A DNA stretch of 64,000 bases from CAYVUB01 sp964454675 (GCA_964454675.1 CAYVUB010000002.1:1-64000); one strand, 5' to 3'; positions 1-9,569 are shown, counted from the first letter of the stretch. Notes: generated by a model not told the origin, from the sequence alone. Numbers and translations: made by a program.

Positions 1-13
1 GTAAACACTCCGA

Positions 14-508
14 TTATAATTTCTTAAACTCAATCACTTCCAGATTGTCAATCTTATTGACATCAATGGTAAAACGCAACATGGTTCTTACCTGATGAAA
101 CCCATGAATGCCAATGGCACCGGGATTCATGTGCAGTAAATGAAGTGTTTTATCGGGCATGACTTTTAAAATATGCGAATGTCCGCAAATGAATAATTTG
201 GGTGGATGCTGCTGTAATAATGTTCTTATTTTCGGAACATATTTTCCGGGATAACCGCCTATATGAGTGATGCAAACATCAACACCTTCGCACATAAACC
301 GGTTGACTTCCGGGAATTCCTGCCGGGCTTTGGCATCATCAATATTTCCATACACAGCTCTCAAAGGTTTCAGGGCTTTTATGGCATCGGTTACTTTTAA
401 ATCGCCAATATCGCCGGCATGCCATACTTCATCTGCCTGACGTACATATTTTAAAATATCGTCATCCATATAACCGTGTGTGTCAGATAAAAGAAGTATG
501 CGTTTCAA
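14..508 (-). CDS. YfcE-family metallophosphoesterase
   Basis: Predicted cytosolic phosphodiesterase of the calcineurin-like/YfcE (MJ0936) family, 164 aa, about the usual family length. The dinuclear metal-site motifs are visible in order: SDTHG (residues 8-12), HAGD (30-33), GNIDD (54-58), a THIGGY segment and GHSH near residue 110. The start codon is TTG (506-508); there is a stop four codons upstream and the first residues MKRILLLSDTHG match the family N-terminus, so TTG is favoured over the later ATG at codon 14. A TATTTTTG -7 box lies at 537-544. The gene is divergent from the RND efflux operon and nothing links it to efflux. The physiological substrate is unknown; the family name is secure, the substrate is not. 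Confidence 0.88.
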   Translation of the reverse strand: MKRILLLSDTHGYMDDDILKYVRQADEVWHAGDIGDLKVTDAIKALKPLRAVYGNIDDAKARQEFPEVNRFMCEGVDVCITHIGGYPGKYVPKIRTLLQQHPPKLFICGHSHILKVMPDKTLHLLHMNPGAIGIHGFHQVRTMLRFTIDVNKIDNLEVIEFKKL

Positions 509-536
509 AAGTGTTAGTTATTTTAGTTCTGTACAA

Positions 537-544
537 CAAAAATA
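537..544 (-). promoter_or_regulatory. -7 promoter box for the YfcE-like gene
   Basis: On the minus strand this reads TATTTTTG, a perfect match to the Bacteroidota -7 consensus TAnnTTTG, 28 nt before the TTG start. No clear -33 TTG was found at the expected distance. Confidence 0.5.
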
Positions 545-595
545 TTCTAATATATGGTTTAAATAATTGATTGTATAAATTTAACAAAAGTTTAG

Positions 596-637
596 GTTCG
601 GTTAGTTCGGTTGAAAACGAACCAGCATGTATCTTTG
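596..637 (+). promoter_or_regulatory. Promoter and candidate operator of the RND efflux operon
   Basis: A -7 box TATCTTTG lies at 630-637, with TTG at 611-613 as a possible -33 element (16 nt spacer, slightly short). Over and just upstream of it is a direct repeat GTTCGGTT (596-603 and 605-612, 9-bp period) followed by CGAAC (618-622), the reverse complement of GTTCG. Repeats of this kind overlapping a promoter suggest autoregulation by the GbsR/MarR-like protein encoded immediately downstream. The sequence pattern is seen directly; the regulator's binding is inferred. Confidence 0.6.
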
Positions 638-665
638 CCCCTTATTTATAATAAATCTAAAAAAG

Positions 666-1163
666 TTGGAGAAAGATTTAGAAAAAGAAGAACTTATAGA
701 AATGATGGGGATTCATTTGCAGAATCAACATTCTATTCCACCGCTATCGGGCAGGATATGGGCAGTGTTAATTATTGAAGGCAAAGAAAACGGACTCACA
801 TTTGATTATCTGGCAGAAAGACTTCAGGCCAGTAAAAGCAGTATTTCAACAAATCTGAACCTGCTTTTAAAAACAGACAAAATCTATTATTCGACCATAT
901 TGGGCGACCGTAAAAAGTATTTTCGTTCATACCCGTTTAGCGAGCGTTTTGAGCGTTTGCTTAAAAATATGGAATTTGAAAAGAAACTGATAGATAAAGT
1001 TATCAAATACAAAAGCAGGGAAGCATCATGTGCAGCAGAAAAATGTGCTTTAGAAAACATAAAAGCCTATAAAGAACATTTAAAGGAAATGGAAAAGCTA
1101 ACCCAAAAAATTTTAAAGGATTTACAAAACATCGAGCAAAAGAATATTCAAAATAATTTATAA
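666..1163 (+). CDS. GbsR/MarR-family transcriptional regulator of the RND operon
   Basis: About 165 aa winged helix-turn-helix regulator of the GbsR/MarR type. The recognition region is the segment DYLAERLQASKSSISTNL followed by a wing with GDRKKYF; the C-terminal half is a long charged helix likely used for dimerisation. The reading frame stays open back to an ATG at 627, but the -7 box (630-637) overlaps that ATG, so transcripts should start near 643 and cannot include it. TTG at 666 is the first usable start and gives the family-like N-terminus (EKDLEKEELIEMMG). It is 11 nt ahead of the efflux adaptor gene and so is the first gene of the operon. Probable role: local repressor relieved by an efflux substrate. 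Regulator class confident, ligand unknown. Confidence 0.82.
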   Translation: MEKDLEKEELIEMMGIHLQNQHSIPPLSGRIWAVLIIEGKENGLTFDYLAERLQASKSSISTNLNLLLKTDKIYYSTILGDRKKYFRSYPFSERFERLLKNMEFEKKLIDKVIKYKSREASCAAEKCALENIKAYKEHLKEMEKLTQKILKDLQNIEQKNIQNNL

Positions 1164-1174
1164 ACCCTGTAGGT

Positions 1175-2287
1175 ATGAGCAAAACATCTATTTGGAGTGT
1201 CGCGGCAGTTACACTTCTGTTAATTTCCTGTAATAACAATCAAAACAAGCAGCAGGCAGGTGCGGCAGCAATGCCTTTCCTCGTAGTGGAAACACCGGTT
1301 AAGAGCCTTATCGGGTATGACATATATCCTGCTAATATCGAAGGTACCAACAACAGTGATGCAAGAGCAAAAGTTTCAGGCTATATTACCAAAGTATTGG
1401 TTGACGAAGGTCAGAAAGTGCGAAAAGGACAAATTCTTTTTACCCTTGAGACCCAATCTCTGAGCCAGGATGCCCAGGCGGCCAAAGCCAATGTCAATGC
1501 CGCTCAGGTAGAAGTTGACAGGCTTGTTCCGCTGGTTGAAAAAAATATTATCAGCAATGTTCAGTTAGAAACGGCAAAAGCCCGTTTGGCACAGGCAAAA
1601 AGTGCTTACAGCAGTGTTGCCGCCAGTATTGATTATGCCAATATCAGAAGCTCAATAGATGGTTATGTAGGTTCGATCAACTTTAGAGAGGGAGCATTGG
1701 TAAGTTCGTCAGACCAACGTCCGCTTACAACAGTTTCGACCACAGATGAGGTTTACGTATTTTTTGCTTTAAACGAAAAAGACTATATCAATTTCCTGAG
1801 TACCACTGAAGGAAAAACAAGAGATGAAAAACTGAAGAATTTTCCTTTGGTAGAGCTACAATTGGCAAATGGCGAAATATACAGCGAAAAAGGAAAGATC
1901 GAAACCGTAACGGGACAAGTGGACAGAACTACGGGAACCGTGAGTTTCAGGGCAAAATTTAAAAACCCATCGGGGATTTTAGCCAACGGAAACAGCGGCA
2001 CCATCCGTATTCCGAAAGAATATAAAGACGTGATTGTTGTTCCCGAAGTTGCCACGTTTGAGCAGCAAGGGATTAATTATGTTTATACGGTAAAAAATGA
2101 CACGGCCTATGCGACCATCATTGATATTGAAAACCGTATCAACAAAATGGCTATCGTAAAATCAGGCGTCAGCAAAGGTGATAAAGTAATTGTGGAAGGT
2201 ATTGTAAAACTACGCCACAAAACACCTGTTATCGGTCAGGATGTAAGCTTTGAAAAATATACAGATTCACTAAAAGTCGCTTTTTAA
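1175..2287 (+). CDS. RND efflux periplasmic adaptor (AcrA/MexA-type lipoprotein)
   Basis: Membrane fusion protein, 370 aa, linking the inner-membrane RND pump to the outer-membrane channel. A lipoprotein signal ends with LISC (Cys19). A lipoyl/barrel-sandwich half motif is visible around residues 60-90 (ARAKVSGYITKVLVDEGQ), followed by an alpha-hairpin (about 95-145), the second lipoyl half (SSIDGYVGSINFREGALV, about 160-177) and beta-barrel and membrane-proximal domains to the C-terminus. Gaps of 11 nt on both sides show a tight operon with the regulator and pump. The anchor, domain order and neighbours fit the HAE1 multidrug group rather than heavy-metal CusB. Substrates cannot be read from sequence. 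Confidence 0.93.
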   Translation: MSKTSIWSVAAVTLLLISCNNNQNKQQAGAAAMPFLVVETPVKSLIGYDIYPANIEGTNNSDARAKVSGYITKVLVDEGQKVRKGQILFTLETQSLSQDAQAAKANVNAAQVEVDRLVPLVEKNIISNVQLETAKARLAQAKSAYSSVAASIDYANIRSSIDGYVGSINFREGALVSSSDQRPLTTVSTTDEVYVFFALNEKDYINFLSTTEGKTRDEKLKNFPLVELQLANGEIYSEKGKIETVTGQVDRTTGTVSFRAKFKNPSGILANGNSGTIRIPKEYKDVIVVPEVATFEQQGINYVYTVKNDTAYATIIDIENRINKMAIVKSGVSKGDKVIVEGIVKLRHKTPVIGQDVSFEKYTDSLKVAF

Positions 2288-2298
2288 ACCAACAGATT

Positions 2299-5200
2299 AT
2301 GCTAAAAACTTTTATAGAAAGACCGGTACTTTCTACCGTTATTTCAATCATTATAGTGATTTTGGGTATTTTGGGTATTACCGCATTACCCATTACGGAA
2401 TATCCCGAAATAGCACCGCCAACTGTTCAGATTACGGCAAACTATCCGGGGGCAAATGCTCAAACCGTGTTAGAGAGTGTGGTGATCCCAATAGAAGAAC
2501 AGGTAAACGGAGTGGAAGGAATGGATTATATTACATCCAATTCTTCCAACACAGGTTCTACAACCATTACTGTAGTGTTCAAACAAGGAATTAATCCTGA
2601 TATTGCAGCCGTAAATGTTCAGAATCGTGTGGCCCGTGCCACGCCACTGCTTCCGGCAGAGGTTACCCGTTCGGGAGTTGTGACCCAAAAACAGCAAACC
2701 AGTGCCCTGATGTTCGTTTCGTTCTATTCTGATGATGATAAATATGACCAGACTTATATCCAAAACTTTTTGAACATCAATGTTGTTCCGCAGCTTAAAA
2801 GGATAAACGGTGTTGGTGATGCGAGCTCTTTCGGTTTGCGAAACTATTCCATGCGTGTTTGGCTTGATCCTGTAAAAATGGCAAGCTACGGACTCGTTCC
2901 GGCCGATGTTACCGCCGCCATAAACGAGCAAAGCCTTGAAGCGGCAGCCGGGCAATTGGGAGAGAACAACGGTGAGGCTTTTCAGTATGTAATTCGTTAC
3001 AGCGGAAAATACCGCACACAGGAACAATATGAAGACATTGTGATCAAATCTCTAGAAAACGGGCAGATTCTTTATCTGAAAGATGTTGCTAAAATTGAAA
3101 TGGGAGCTCAGTCTTATAGCGGTATATCGCGTTTTAACGGAAAACCTGCGGCGGCAATGGCGGTGTATCAAACACCGGGTTCCAATGCTCAGGAAATTAT
3201 TACCGAGCTTAAAAAAGAACTCATAACGATTGGTCAAAGCATGCCCGATGGTTTAAGTTATACAATCATGTTTGATACCAATCAATTTCTTGAAGCGTCT
3301 ATATCAAAAGTGGTTGTAACGCTTATAGAAGCATTTATTTTGGTATTCCTTGTGGTGTTTATATTTCTTCAGGATTTCCGCTCGACGCTTATTCCGCTTA
3401 TTGCCGTTCCGGTTTCTATTGTGGGTACGTTTTTCTTCCTGAATTTATTCGGGTTCTCTATCAATCTGCTTACACTCTTTGCTTTGGTACTGGCTATCGG
3501 AATTGTAGTAGATGATGCTATTGTAGTGGTCGAAGCCGTCCATGCCAAAATGGAAAAGACAAAATTATCAGGAAAAGAATCAGCGATAAGTACCATGCAC
3601 GAAATTTCGGGGGCGATTATTTCCATTACGTTGGTAATGGCTGCGGTTTTCGTTCCGGTAACGTTTATTTCGGGACCAACAGGTGTTTTCTATCAGCAAT
3701 TTGGTGTTACGCTTATTGTCGCTATTGTTATTTCTGCCATAAATGCCCTTACGCTGAGTCCTGCTCTTTGTGCTTTGTTGCTGAAACCCCATCACGACGA
3801 ACACGGCAGGAAAAAGAATTTTATGCAGCGTTTCTTTGTGGCATTCAACAGAATATTCGATGCCATGACCACCCGATATACCGGAAGTTTTAAGTTTTTA
3901 TTAAAACACAAATGGGTAACATTTGCTATTCTGGCTGTTTGCGGCGGGCTTATTTATTTTGCCAATAAATCTATGCCGTCTGGTTTTGTACCCGGAGAAG
4001 ACAGAGGATTTATTATGGCAAACATAGAATTGCCTCAGGGAGCATCCGGTGACCGTGTAGTCGCATTTCAGGAACAATTCAGGCAGATAGCCTCACAGAT
4101 TCCTGAAATAGAAGGCATTACATTGGTTTCCGGATTCAGTTTCATTTCGGGACAAGGCTCAAATTATGGTATGGGAATGATTCGTTTAAAAGATTTTGAC
4201 CAAAGAACATCCGAAGAATCTGCCATTGGAACCGTCATAGGAAAACTGTTTGGGATTGCAGCCCAGATGCCTGAAGCGAAGATGATTTTCTTTTCACCGC
4301 CAAGTGTACCGGGATTCGGTTTTGGTTCCGGGTTTGAATTAAAACTTCTCGATAAATCGGGTGGAAGCCTTGCAGAATTTGACGAAGTAGCCAAACAATA
4401 TCTGGGCGAACTGATGAAACGCCCCGAAGTGATGTATGCCCAAACATCGTTCAATACATCGTATGCCCAATACGAAATAGAACTGAACATCCCGAGAGCA
4501 AAACAATCGGGTGTTTCTGTAAACAATATTTTCTCTGCACTTCAGGGATATATAGGAGGTATTTATGCTGCCGATTTTACCCGCTACGGAAAACAATACC
4601 GGGTGATGATCCAGGCTTCGCCCGATAACAGAAAGCAAGAGAGTGATTTGAATAAAATATTTGTGAGAACTTCTTCGGGAGAAATGACACCTATTACCCA
4701 GTTTGTAACCTTAAACAGGGTTTACGGGCCTCAATCGGTTGACCGTTTTAACTTGTTTACTTCTGCCAGTATTTCGGGAGGCAGTAATCCGGGTTACAGT
4801 ACCGGAGATGCCCTTCGGGCTGTTCAGGAAGTGAGCCAAAAAAATCTTTCTACCAGTTACGGAATTGATTTTACCGGACTTTCAAGACAGGAAATTAATG
4901 CAAGTTCACAAACAGCAATCATCTTTATGCTGTGTCTGGTATTTGTATATTTCATATTATCGGCACAATACGAAAGTTATTTGTTACCACTTTCTGTAAT
5001 TCTTTCCTTACCCGGAGGAATTATGGGTGCTTATTGGGCTCAGAAACTCGCCGGATTGGAAAACAACATCTATTTCCAGATCGCACTTATTATGCTGGTG
5101 GGGTTATTGGCTAAAAATGCCATTCTTATTGTGGAATATGCCGCACAAGGCAGAAGACGTGGTCAAACCATAGCACTTTCGGCCATTTATGCAGCCAAAG

Positions 5201-5439
5201 CCCGTTTACGACCTATTTTAATGACATCATTCGCTTTTATTTTGGGGCTTATGCCTTTGGTCTTTGCGAGTGGAGTAGGTTATGTAGGAAACCGTTCTAT
5301 TGCAACCGGAGCTGCTTTCGGATTACTTGTCGGAACCATTATAGGATTGTTCAATATCCCTGTATTGTATGTAATTTTCCAATGGCTGCAGGAAAAGGTC
5401 AAACCAATGAAATTTTCTTCCAATGACAATAAAGTCTAA
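2299..5439 (+). CDS. RND multidrug efflux pump, HAE1 family (AcrB/MexB-type)
   Basis: Proton-driven inner-membrane efflux pump, 1046 aa, the typical AcrB length. It starts with the hallmark MLKTFIERPVLSTV N-terminus. The proton relay residues are present: the DD pair at residues 405-406 within GIVVDDAIVVVEAVH (TM4) and Lys939 in GLLAKNAILIVEYA (TM10). Two large periplasmic loops lie between TM1-2 and TM7-8, and a PSGFVPGEDRG segment follows TM7 as in AcrB homologues. Gene order adaptor-pump-channel and 11-nt spacing indicate one transcript starting at the regulator. Family secure; the transported compounds are unknown. Confidence 0.96.
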   Translation: MLKTFIERPVLSTVISIIIVILGILGITALPITEYPEIAPPTVQITANYPGANAQTVLESVVIPIEEQVNGVEGMDYITSNSSNTGSTTITVVFKQGINPDIAAVNVQNRVARATPLLPAEVTRSGVVTQKQQTSALMFVSFYSDDDKYDQTYIQNFLNINVVPQLKRINGVGDASSFGLRNYSMRVWLDPVKMASYGLVPADVTAAINEQSLEAAAGQLGENNGEAFQYVIRYSGKYRTQEQYEDIVIKSLENGQILYLKDVAKIEMGAQSYSGISRFNGKPAAAMAVYQTPGSNAQEIITELKKELITIGQSMPDGLSYTIMFDTNQFLEASISKVVVTLIEAFILVFLVVFIFLQDFRSTLIPLIAVPVSIVGTFFFLNLFGFSINLLTLFALVLAIGIVVDDAIVVVEAVHAKMEKTKLSGKESAISTMHEISGAIISITLVMAAVFVPVTFISGPTGVFYQQFGVTLIVAIVISAINALTLSPALCALLLKPHHDEHGRKKNFMQRFFVAFNRIFDAMTTRYTGSFKFLLKHKWVTFAILAVCGGLIYFANKSMPSGFVPGEDRGFIMANIELPQGASGDRVVAFQEQFRQIASQIPEIEGITLVSGFSFISGQGSNYGMGMIRLKDFDQRTSEESAIGTVIGKLFGIAAQMPEAKMIFFSPPSVPGFGFGSGFELKLLDKSGGSLAEFDEVAKQYLGELMKRPEVMYAQTSFNTSYAQYEIELNIPRAKQSGVSVNNIFSALQGYIGGIYAADFTRYGKQYRVMIQASPDNRKQESDLNKIFVRTSSGEMTPITQFVTLNRVYGPQSVDRFNLFTSASISGGSNPGYSTGDALRAVQEVSQKNLSTSYGIDFTGLSRQEINASSQTAIIFMLCLVFVYFILSAQYESYLLPLSVILSLPGGIMGAYWAQKLAGLENNIYFQIALIMLVGLLAKNAILIVEYAAQGRRRGQTIALSAIYAAKARLRPILMTSFAFILGLMPLVFASGVGYVGNRSIATGAAFGLLVGTIIGLFNIPVLYVIFQWLQEKVKPMKFSSNDNKV

Positions 5440-5471
5440 TCTGTTAGTGAATTTAAATTCTGAATTATAAA

Positions 5472-6863
5472 ATGAAAAATTATTTAAAATATATAGCGGT
5501 TTTTGGCAGCACTTTGCTATTACAATCCTGTTTTGTAGCTAAAAATTACGACCGTCCACAAATAGAAACCGAAGACCTGTACCGTACTCAAGTAGTTGCC
5601 AAAGACAGTACTTCTATGGCAGATGTGTCTTGGGAAGAATTATTTACCGACCCGATTTTGCAAGGCTATATCAACAAAGGGCTGCAGAATAATTTTGATA
5701 TTCGTGTGGCACTTCAAAATATAGCTGCTGCCGAAGCAAATTTCAAACAAAGAAAAGCAGGATATCTTCCTACGCTGAGTGTTAATGGAAACTGGACGCA
5801 TCAGGAAATATCCGGAAACAGCCAGTTTGGTAGCTTCTTTGATCGTTTAGACCAATATCAGCTGGCTGCCAATATCTCATGGGAAGCAGATGTTTGGGGA
5901 AAAATAAGAAGCAGTAAGCGTGCTGCAAATGCTCAATATTTACAAAGTGTAGCAGCCAGTCAGGCAGTTAAAACGCAGGTTATTACGGGAGTCGCATCAC
6001 TTTATTACCAATTGTTGGCACTTGATGCCCAGTTTAAAATAGCTCAGCAAACTTTAGTGAATCGAGAGCAAAGTATTGTAACCATCAAAGCTCTTAAAGA
6101 TGCCGGACAATTAAATGAGGTGGCTGTTAAACAAACCGAAGCTCAGAAATATGCTACAGAACTTATACTTGAAGATTTGAAGTATAACATTCAAATTCTT
6201 GAAAATTCTTTGAGTATATTACTTGGCGAATCATCACAGAGTATCAACAGAAGCACTTTTGATGAACAGGGTTTAAACACAAAAATCGACCTTGGAATTC
6301 CTGCTTTAATGCTTTCAAACCGCCCCGATGTTATTGCCGCCGAATATGCTTTGGTAAATGCGTTTGAGCTTACAAATGTTTCGCGAAGTAATTTTTATCC
6401 GTCATTGACCATTACGGGTACCGGAGGTTTTCAAAGTTTGGAACTGAAAGATTTAATAGGCGGAAACTCGGTATTTGCAAATTTTGTTACCGGACTTACC
6501 CAGCCTGTTTTTAATCAGAGACAAATAAAAACCCAGCATGAAATAGCATTGGCCAATAAAGAAAAAGCGCTTATTGAGTTTGAAAGAACTTTAAAAACCG
6601 CAGGAAAAGAAGTATCGGATGCACTTGCCAATTACGAAAACGAAACCGGCAAAATAGCGATAAGAACTCAACAGGTAGATGCGCTTAAAAAGGCTTCGGA
6701 ATATTCGGAAGAATTGCTGGCATACGGGATGGTCAACTATCTTGAAGTGTTGACAGCCAAAGATAATACGCTTAATTCGGAGTTGAGTCTTATAGATAAT
6801 AAATACAAGCAATACAATGCCGTTATCACGCTTTACAGAGCTTTGGGTGGCGGATGGAAGTAA
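5472..6863 (+). CDS. RND efflux outer-membrane channel lipoprotein (TolC/NodT/OprM-type)
   Basis: Outer-membrane factor completing the tripartite pump, 463 aa. A lipoprotein signal with LQSC (Cys20) is present. The protein shows the duplicated TolC-like pattern: an N-terminal half rich in alanine/glutamine helices (IAAAEANFKQRKAGYLPTL) and a second half with the NodT signature SNRPDVIAAEYAL and SNFYPSLTITG. It is 32 nt downstream of the pump gene and is the last gene of the operon; the following gene has its own promoter. The lipidated N-terminus places it with OprM-like rather than E. coli TolC-like channels. Confidence 0.93.
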   Translation: MKNYLKYIAVFGSTLLLQSCFVAKNYDRPQIETEDLYRTQVVAKDSTSMADVSWEELFTDPILQGYINKGLQNNFDIRVALQNIAAAEANFKQRKAGYLPTLSVNGNWTHQEISGNSQFGSFFDRLDQYQLAANISWEADVWGKIRSSKRAANAQYLQSVAASQAVKTQVITGVASLYYQLLALDAQFKIAQQTLVNREQSIVTIKALKDAGQLNEVAVKQTEAQKYATELILEDLKYNIQILENSLSILLGESSQSINRSTFDEQGLNTKIDLGIPALMLSNRPDVIAAEYALVNAFELTNVSRSNFYPSLTITGTGGFQSLELKDLIGGNSVFANFVTGLTQPVFNQRQIKTQHEIALANKEKALIEFERTLKTAGKEVSDALANYENETGKIAIRTQQVDALKKASEYSEELLAYGMVNYLEVLTAKDNTLNSELSLIDNKYKQYNAVITLYRALGGGWK

Positions 6864-6953
6864 AGTTAAGCGTTGGGAATTTTAAAAATTTGAACCTCAA
6901 ACCTTTTAAAACATTAAGATATTCAAATTAATCCCTGATTCCTGAATTCTTGT

Positions 6954-6984
6954 TTTGTATAATCATTCAGACTTAGTATCTTAG
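6954..6984 (+). promoter_or_regulatory. Promoter of the sugar transferase gene
   Basis: TTTG at 6954-6957, a 19-nt spacer, then TATCTTAG at 6977-6984, close to the TTTG/TAnnTTTG pair of Bacteroidota (one mismatch in the -7 box). The start codon is at 7002. Confidence 0.55.
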
Positions 6985-7001
6985 ACCCAAGTTTTATATT
7001 T

Positions 7002-8393
7002 ATGACAAAACAGGGTATTCATTTTGAAGTGTCGGAGCGTAAAATCCTGCTTCGTGTCATGGATATGCTTGCGGTACTTATAGGGCTGTATTTATTGGAG
7101 CAATGGTTTGGATTTGATTATTTACTGTTAAAACGAGAAAACAGTGTTTCCATAATTGTACTGTTAGCATACATTACCATATTTGGAACTGTCTTTGAAA
7201 TGTATGACCTGCGAAAATCCAGTAAGCTCGAGATAAGTTTCAGAGATATTGTTCTGGCTTCTTCAACGGTGGTGTTATTCTACTTTTTAACACCTTTTAT
7301 TACGCCGTTGCTACCCGAAAAGCGGATGCAGATTATCTATTTTTATATTACTATTATTGTGGCTATTTTTATATGGCGCATTGCTTATGTGACCTTTATT
7401 TCGTCGCCACGGTTTCATAAAAAAGTGTTGTTGGTAGGCGAAGTTACTTATATAGGAAATATTGTATCTGCTTTAAATGCCTCCGATCCCAATTATAAAA
7501 TTGTTGGATTTATCAATTGCGAAGAACCATCCAAAGAACCTGTAAAGTATAAAGGGCTTAAAGAATTTCAACCCTATGAGCTTATTCAGGTAATTAGAGA
7601 GCATAAAATTTCGGAAGTTCTGGTGGCGAGTTATAACTCAGAAACCATTACGCCCGATATTTATCATGACCTTATGACCTTGCTCGAAAAGGGGTTCATT
7701 ATTAGAGAATATACACAGGTTTATGAAGAAATTACAAACAGAGTACCAATTCAGTTTGTAGGAAAAGATTTTTATAAATACTTCCCGTTCAGCCGAAGCA
7801 ATCAGAATACATTATATCTTTTTTTTAACCGGTTGTTTGATATTGTTTTCTCTGTTGCAGGATTGCTTTTCGGATTAGTGATTTTACCTGTCATCCTCAT
7901 TGGAAATCTTGTAGCCAACAGAGGTCCGTTGTTTTACACACAAGAGCGCGTAGGTAAAAACGGAAAGATTTTTAATATTATTAAACTGAGGAGCATGATT
8001 GTCAACGCCGAAACTACCGGAGCCAAATGGGCTCAGGTTGACGATGTGCGCATAACTTTTTTCGGGAAATTTTTAAGACGCAGCAGGATTGACGAGATTC
8101 CGCAGTTTATCAATGTGCTTAAAGGCGATATGGGAATTATAGGCCCCAGACCCGAACGGCCGTTTTTTGTGAAAGAATTATCACGTATCATTCCTTTTTA
8201 TGAAACCAGACATATTGTAAAACCCGGATTAACAGGCTGGGCGCAGGTAAGTACCCGGTATGGCTCGTCGGTTGATGACAGCCTCACAAAACTTCAGTAT
8301 GATTTGTTTTATATCAAGCACAGAAGTTTATTTCTTGATATTAATATCATCGTAAAAACCCTCAGCACCATTTTATATTACCGAGGTCAGTAA
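7002..8393 (+). CDS. Polyprenyl-phosphate sugar-1-phosphate transferase (WcaJ/WbaP-type)
   Basis: Initiates exopolysaccharide or O-antigen-like glycan synthesis by moving a sugar-1-phosphate from a nucleotide sugar to undecaprenyl phosphate at the inner membrane. 463 aa, the typical length of the full form: N-terminal membrane helices (about 17-130), a Rossmann-like CoA-binding-type domain (KKVLLVGEVTYIGN, about 137-150), then a re-entrant helix and the catalytic domain (about 265-463) with GPLFYTQERVGKNGKIFNI, KLRSMI, RRSRIDEIPQ and GPRPERP and the terminal GLTGWAQV motif. It stands alone, not within a glycan gene cluster, and is convergent with the DUF4105 gene with 2 nt between stops. Which glycan it primes is unknown. 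Confidence 0.92.
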   Translation: MTKQGIHFEVSERKILLRVMDMLAVLIGLYLLEQWFGFDYLLLKRENSVSIIVLLAYITIFGTVFEMYDLRKSSKLEISFRDIVLASSTVVLFYFLTPFITPLLPEKRMQIIYFYITIIVAIFIWRIAYVTFISSPRFHKKVLLVGEVTYIGNIVSALNASDPNYKIVGFINCEEPSKEPVKYKGLKEFQPYELIQVIREHKISEVLVASYNSETITPDIYHDLMTLLEKGFIIREYTQVYEEITNRVPIQFVGKDFYKYFPFSRSNQNTLYLFFNRLFDIVFSVAGLLFGLVILPVILIGNLVANRGPLFYTQERVGKNGKIFNIIKLRSMIVNAETTGAKWAQVDDVRITFFGKFLRRSRIDEIPQFINVLKGDMGIIGPRPERPFFVKELSRIIPFYETRHIVKPGLTGWAQVSTRYGSSVDDSLTKLQYDLFYIKHRSLFLDINIIVKTLSTILYYRGQ

Positions 8394-8395
8394 TC

Positions 8396-9556
8396 TTAAT
8401 TTAAAGTTCTTGATAAATACAAATACCTTGCTATCAAAGCTATAAGCAACGGAATCAATACAATGCTGTAAACCTGGATTCCTACAGCCCAAAATAATAA
8501 CAGCCCAATAAACAGTACAAGAAGAAACCGCACATAATTTTTGAGCCACGGTTTGGGTTCGGTTTTTAAAAGCTGCCGTATTACCAATAAATTTACCGGA
8601 AATGCCCAAAGCAAATTGTAATTATAAGCCGTTGCCGTATGATTGGTTGCAAACCAAAGTAACAGTAATAATACTCCGGTAATTCCTGTGATGCCAAATA
8701 ACGTTACATCCAGCCATTTGCTGCGTCTTCCTTTTTTATAGTCGGAGTAGGTAACGGAAATTATCAGAAATGCAATGATGCTGAATATAAGCAGCGGATT
8801 GAATATAAAATTTTCCGTATTGGTAGTGTTTGTTTTTTTATAAATTACCGACGACGATTTTACCAAAGGTTTTGAGTCGTCAAGCGTAGCAGCGGCAAAA
8901 AACTCATGAATATAATCGGGTAAAAACATATACTCATAAGGAGTTGCTTCTTTATCAATGACAGACCCTAAAGCCAAATCAATGCCAAAACTTCCCCAGG
9001 TATTTTTGCCTGCATAGTCGTGAATAAGCGTACGGAAAGTTTTGGGTTCAAGACCTTCGGGCGTTGTAAATTCTACCGGTACGCCCGACGATTTTTCAAC
9101 AACATCCCGTATTCTTGTGGCGCAGTTATCATAAAAAAAATCGTACAGATACGCTCTGTTTTCGGGTTTGTAATTATTGGTAAGGTAATCGCAAAGTTCC
9201 TGTTTTTCTTCTGCCGAAAGATTTAGCACCTGTTCTTTAATAGTACGGTTGTAGTACACATAGGTTCTGTGAAAATCTACAAAATCGTTACCGCTCATCA
9301 GGTAATTGAGTTTGCCCTGAGCAAATTTTAAGTAAAAATTGGGTGTATCAAAATCATACTGTCCGTAGCCGAATACAATATCCAAGCCTTGCTGTCTGTC
9401 TTTTATGCGAAAAGCAGAATGTCCGAAAGCGTCATTTAAAGATGTGCCGGGACCAACGGTCAACACAGATATTTCGGCAGTGGGTAATAACCGGATGGTT
9501 TGTCCCGATGCTGTAAAAGCCATCAGGAACGCAAGCAATGAAAAGAGTGATTTCAT
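8396..9556 (-). CDS. DUF4105 (Lnb N-terminal domain) membrane protein, possible lipoprotein N-acyltransferase
   Basis: 386 aa. A signal peptide (to about residue 19) is followed by a DUF4105 periplasmic domain with the family motifs NDAFGHSAFR (His46), VFGYGQYDF, NFYLKFAQGKL, ENRAYLYDFFYDNCATRIRD (Cys145). The C-terminal third (about 255-386) holds five or so hydrophobic membrane segments. Established knowledge: a DUF4105 protein of Bacteroides was reported as Lnb, the lipoprotein N-acyltransferase used in place of Lnt, with conserved His and Cys residues. That this copy has the activity is inference; flavobacteria can carry more than one DUF4105 protein. It follows the PorV-like gene by 13 nt, implying co-transcription. 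Confidence 0.75.
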   Translation of the reverse strand: MKSLFSLLAFLMAFTASGQTIRLLPTAEISVLTVGPGTSLNDAFGHSAFRIKDRQQGLDIVFGYGQYDFDTPNFYLKFAQGKLNYLMSGNDFVDFHRTYVYYNRTIKEQVLNLSAEEKQELCDYLTNNYKPENRAYLYDFFYDNCATRIRDVVEKSSGVPVEFTTPEGLEPKTFRTLIHDYAGKNTWGSFGIDLALGSVIDKEATPYEYMFLPDYIHEFFAAATLDDSKPLVKSSSVIYKKTNTTNTENFIFNPLLIFSIIAFLIISVTYSDYKKGRRSKWLDVTLFGITGITGVLLLLLWFATNHTATAYNYNLLWAFPVNLLVIRQLLKTEPKPWLKNYVRFLLVLFIGLLLFWAVGIQVYSIVLIPLLIALIARYLYLSRTLN

Positions 9557-9569
9557 AAAATACGAATAA

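Noticed and set aside
627..665. ATG at 627 as the regulator start
   Set aside because: It overlaps the -7 box at 630-637, so it would lie upstream of the transcript start.
2470..3027. Long minus-strand reading frame inside the RND pump gene
   Set aside because: It is the antisense shadow of a strongly conserved coding sequence; no domain, promoter or codon-use support.
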